Of a DNA stretch of 7,306 nt, positions 5,733 to 7,306 are shown piece after piece; position 1 is the first letter of the stretch, and the number at the start of each line of letters is the position of its first letter. The DNA comes from Oscillospiraceae bacterium. GTDB lineage: Bacteria; Bacillota; Clostridia; Oscillospirales; Oscillospiraceae. The DNA lies in NCBI GenBank assembly GCA_904501855.1, contig CAJGCI010000091.1, positions 1 to 7,306 on the forward strand, written 5' to 3'. The position numbers were made by a program, and so were the translations under genes. Below the pieces are notes generated by a model, which saw only the letters and a program-made list of their open reading frames with translations, was not told the origin of the DNA and did no database searches.

Positions 5733-6425
5733 TTACAGCTGTTTCTGAGAGTTGATTTTAATGCCAGGACCCATGGTGGTTGCGGTAACGCAGCTCTTGA
5801 TGTACTGGCCTTTTGCAGCTGCCGGTTTTGCCTTGATGATGGCACCGATCAGTGCGTTGTAGTTCTCAGTGAGCTTCTCTGCACCAAAGGAAACTTTTCC
5901 GATGGGGCAGTGGATGATGTTCTGCTTGTCGAGACGGTACTCGATCTTACCGGCTTTTGCTTCGCTGACTGCCTGAGTGATGTTGGGAGTCACGGTGCCG
6001 GCTTTCGGAGAAGGCATCAGGCCTTTGGGGCCCAGGACCTTACCGAGACGGCCAACGGTACCCATCATGTCGGGAGTGGCGATGACGGTATCGAACTCAA
6101 ACCAGTTCTCTTTCTGGATCTTCTCAACCAGATCCATGCCGCCGGCGTAATCAGCACCGGCTGCTTTTGCTTCTTCCACGCGCTCGTCTTTGCAGAATAC
6201 GAGGACGCGGTTTTCCTTGCCGGTTCCGTTGGGAAGAACGATAGCGCCGCGGACCTGCTGGTCAGCGTGTCTTCCGTCAACGCCCAGACGAACATGCAGC
6301 TCGACGGTCTCGTCGAATTTTGCCTTGCTGGTCTTGGTTACGAGGTCAAAAGCCTCTTCCGGGACATACAGTGTCTGTTTATCGAAAAGCTTGGTGCTTT
6401 CTTTATAATTCTTACTTCTAAACAA
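5733..6425 (-). CDS. rplA: 50S ribosomal protein L1
   Basis: L1 forms the mobile L1 stalk of the 50S subunit, helps release E-site tRNA, and in many bacteria also represses its own operon by binding mRNA. The 230 residues are the normal length. FDETVELHVRLGVDGRHADQQVRG (37-60) and LPNGTGK (64-70) form the RNA-binding part of domain I. The signature LGPKGLMPSPKAGTV (131-145) is intact except for Ser139, where Asn is usual. The start is TTG at 6425: AGGAGG (6434-6439) lies 8 nt upstream, and an in-frame TAG at 6438-6440 rules out any start further upstream. The 79-nt spacer from rplK carries an L1-site-like structure. The gene is last in its unit, followed by a terminator instead of rplJ. Confidence 0.97.
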   Translation of the reverse strand: MFRSKNYKESTKLFDKQTLYVPEEAFDLVTKTSKAKFDETVELHVRLGVDGRHADQQVRGAIVLPNGTGKENRVLVFCKDERVEEAKAAGADYAGGMDLVEKIQKENWFEFDTVIATPDMMGTVGRLGKVLGPKGLMPSPKAGTVTPNITQAVSEAKAGKIEYRLDKQNIIHCPIGKVSFGAEKLTENYNALIGAIIKAKPAAAKGQYIKSCVTATTMGPGIKINSQKQL

Positions 6426-6445
6426 TTTCGTTTCCTCCTAGTAAT

Positions 6446-6476
6446 GTGGTTTTTCTCGGATCCTGGATCCTCCCAC
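6446..6476 (-). promoter_or_regulatory. Probable L1-binding mRNA element (autoregulatory site) in the rplK-rplA spacer
   Basis: Read on the minus strand, GUGG (6476-6473) pairs with CCAC (6449-6446). An asymmetric internal loop follows, with GA (6472-6471) opposite GAGAAAAA (6457-6450). The upper stem is GGAU (6470-6467) with AUCC (6461-6458), capped by CCAGG. From memory, the 23S rRNA L1 site has the same order, GUGG-GA-GG opposite CC-UUGAAAUA-CCAC, and archaeal L1 autoregulatory mRNA has GA opposite GAGAAA between two stems. The rplA ribosome binding site begins 6 nt after the lower stem, so L1 bound here could block rplA translation. The structure and homology are my reading by eye, not a covariance-model hit. 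Confidence 0.68.
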
Positions 6477-6485
6477 GCAATAAGG

Positions 6486-6503
6486 AGAGCGATATTTCGC
6501 TCT
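6486..6503 (-). other. Perfect 7-bp RNA hairpin directly after rplK
   Basis: One nucleotide after the rplK stop the transcript reads AGAGCGA, AAUA, UCGCUCU, a perfect 7-bp stem with a 4-nt loop. It is followed by CCUUAUUGC and then the L1-like element. No U-run follows, so it is not a standard terminator. It may be an upper part of the leader structure or a stabilising or processing hairpin. Confidence 0.6.
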
Positions 6504-6504
6504 A

Positions 6505-6930
6505 TCAGTCGCCGACGATAACGCCCATGGAACGGCAGGTTCCGGCGATCATGCTCATTGCGGACTCAATGCTGGTGCAGTTGAGATCCTTCATCTTCTG
6601 CTCTGCAATCTTCTTTACGTCCTCTTTGCTGATGGTAGCAACTTTATCTCTCTGAGGAACACCGGATGCGGTCTCGATACCGCATGCCTTCTTGATCAGA
6701 AGAGCAGCAGGAGGAGTCTTCGTGATGAAGGAGAAGCTGCGATCGGCATAAACAGTGATAACGACAGGGATCATCATGCCCATATCATTCTTTGTGCGAT
6801 CGTTAAAATCTTTTGTAAACTGGCCGATGTTGATACCATACTGGCCAAGTGCGGGACCTACAGGAGGAGCAGGAGTTGCTTTTCCGGCAGGAACCTGAAA
6901 TCTGATATATCCAACGACTTTCTGTGCCAA
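6505..6930 (-). CDS. rplK: 50S ribosomal protein L11
   Basis: L11 forms the GTPase-associated centre with the 1067 region of 23S rRNA and the L10-L12 stalk, and is needed for factor-dependent GTP hydrolysis and RelA activation. With the TTG at 6930 as start the protein is 141 residues, the standard length, and begins MAQKVVGYIRFQVPAGK, in line with the usual MAKKVVGYIKLQ. The proline-rich N-terminal motif PAGKATPAPPVGPALGQ (14-30) and the RNA-binding C-terminal domain ending in IAGTCRSMGVIVGD are intact. A GTG at 6939 would add three residues (MLK), but that codon is part of the Shine-Dalgarno sequence, so TTG is preferred. The gene lies 21 nt after nusG and 79 nt before rplA on the same strand. 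Confidence 0.96.
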   Translation of the reverse strand: MAQKVVGYIRFQVPAGKATPAPPVGPALGQYGINIGQFTKDFNDRTKNDMGMMIPVVITVYADRSFSFITKTPPAALLIKKACGIETASGVPQRDKVATISKEDVKKIAEQKMKDLNCTSIESAMSMIAGTCRSMGVIVGD

Positions 6931-6936
6931 TTTGAG

Positions 6937-6947
6937 CACCTCTTTCT
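6937..6947 (-). promoter_or_regulatory. Ribosome binding site that fixes the rplK start at TTG 6930
   Basis: The minus strand reads AGAAAGAGGTG, close to the anti-16S complement AGAAAGGAGGTG. GAGG is 8 nt from TTG at 6930, an ideal distance, whereas the GTG at 6939-6937 is embedded in the site itself. Confidence 0.75.
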
Positions 6948-6951
6948 AAAT

Positions 6952-7306
6952 TTAATCTTTAATGGGTTCGACCTGATCAAGTTCCAGATCGACCGGGGTC
7001 TCTCTGCCAAACATCGAGACTGTAACACGGACCAGATCTTTTTCCGGGGACACTTCGTCCACGGTTCCGTTGAAGCCGGCCAGAGGACCGTCGATAACCC
7101 GAACGGTATCGCCAACTTCGAAGCTGGTGACCACCACTTCGTGATGTTCCACACCCAGCGCCAGAATCTCTTCCTCGGTCAGAGGGACCGCTTTTCCGTC
7201 GGATCCCACAAAACCCGTGGCACCACGCACATTGTGGATCAGGTGCCAGCTGTCGTCGGTCAGAATCATTTTGACCAGAACGTAGCCGGGAAAGACTTTG
7301 CGCTCA
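6952..7306 (-). CDS. nusG: Transcription termination/antitermination protein NusG (C-terminal part, cut by the window edge)
   Basis: NusG binds RNA polymerase and links it to Rho or to the ribosome (S10). The visible 117 residues, which run to the right edge without a start, contain the end of the NGN domain (ERKVFPGYVLVKM, then WHLIHNVRGATGFVGSDGKAVPL). The C-terminal KOW domain follows: FEVGDTVRVIDGPLAGFNG and VSMFGRETPVDLELDQVEPI. About the first third of the protein is outside the window. An internal ATG at 7269 is not the real start, because the conserved RKVFPGYVLVK lies upstream of it in frame. The TAA at 6954-6952 is followed 21 nt later by rplK, the standard nusG-rplK order, with secE expected upstream. 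Confidence 0.95.
   Translation of the reverse strand, partial: ERKVFPGYVLVKMILTDDSWHLIHNVRGATGFVGSDGKAVPLTEEEILALGVEHHEVVVTSFEVGDTVRVIDGPLAGFNGTVDEVSPEKDLVRVTVSMFGRETPVDLELDQVEPIKD

Noticed and set aside
6458..6470. Tandem GGATCC palindromes as a repeat or mobile-element scar
   Set aside because: The two copies form the upper stem and loop of the L1-like element, which explains them without an insertion.
5727..6521. A 264-residue open frame on the plus strand covering rplA
   Set aside because: It is the complement of the L1 coding region and spacer; the L1 frame is conserved end to end.
6937..6939. GTG as the rplK start (144 residues)
   Set aside because: It lies inside the Shine-Dalgarno sequence and adds three residues not seen in L11; TTG at 6930 gives the standard 141 residues.

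Overview
This window looks like an ordinary chromosomal segment of a moderately GC-rich Firmicute, most likely a member of the Clostridia. The evidence is strong AGGAGG-type ribosome binding sites, several TTG starts, a DUF951 protein, a Clostridia-style RarA (DEIQYFNKKQQQ instead of the usual DEVHRFNK form) and the protein families present. The assignment is inferred from protein character, not from any search. No mobile element, CRISPR array, tRNA or rRNA was found.

Layout, left to right. (1) Positions 1-968, plus strand: the 3' end of an unrecognised gene with a winged-helix-like tail, overlapping by 4 bp the gene for TcdA, the tRNA t6A dehydratase. (2) Positions 986-1012: a bidirectional terminator separates tcdA from a convergent minus-strand gene for a large XRE-type regulator of about 479 residues whose long C-terminal part I do not recognise. 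(3) Positions 2472-2691: an intergenic region of about 220 bp with divergent promoters for the regulator and for proC (TTG start). (4) proC and the convergent nth (endonuclease III) share a TTAA tetranucleotide as overlapping stop codons. (5) An 84-bp divergent promoter region separates nth from rarA, which is translationally coupled (TGATG) to a small DUF951 gene. (6) Positions 5685-5712: a second bidirectional terminator. (7) Positions 5733-7306, minus strand: the ribosomal cluster nusG (cut by the window edge), rplK (L11), rplA (L1). Transcription of this cluster ends directly after rplA, so rplJ-rplL is not the next unit.

The most interesting signal is in the 79-bp rplK-rplA spacer. The transcript there can fold into a stem / asymmetric GA:GAGAAAAA internal loop / stem just upstream of the rplA ribosome binding site. 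This matches the L1-binding element known from 23S rRNA and from L1 autoregulatory mRNAs, so the spacer is probably an L1 feedback site placed inside the operon. The main protein unknown is the large XRE regulator. The remaining genes are housekeeping: proline synthesis, base-excision repair, replication-fork maintenance, tRNA modification and translation. I do not see a new multi-gene system here.
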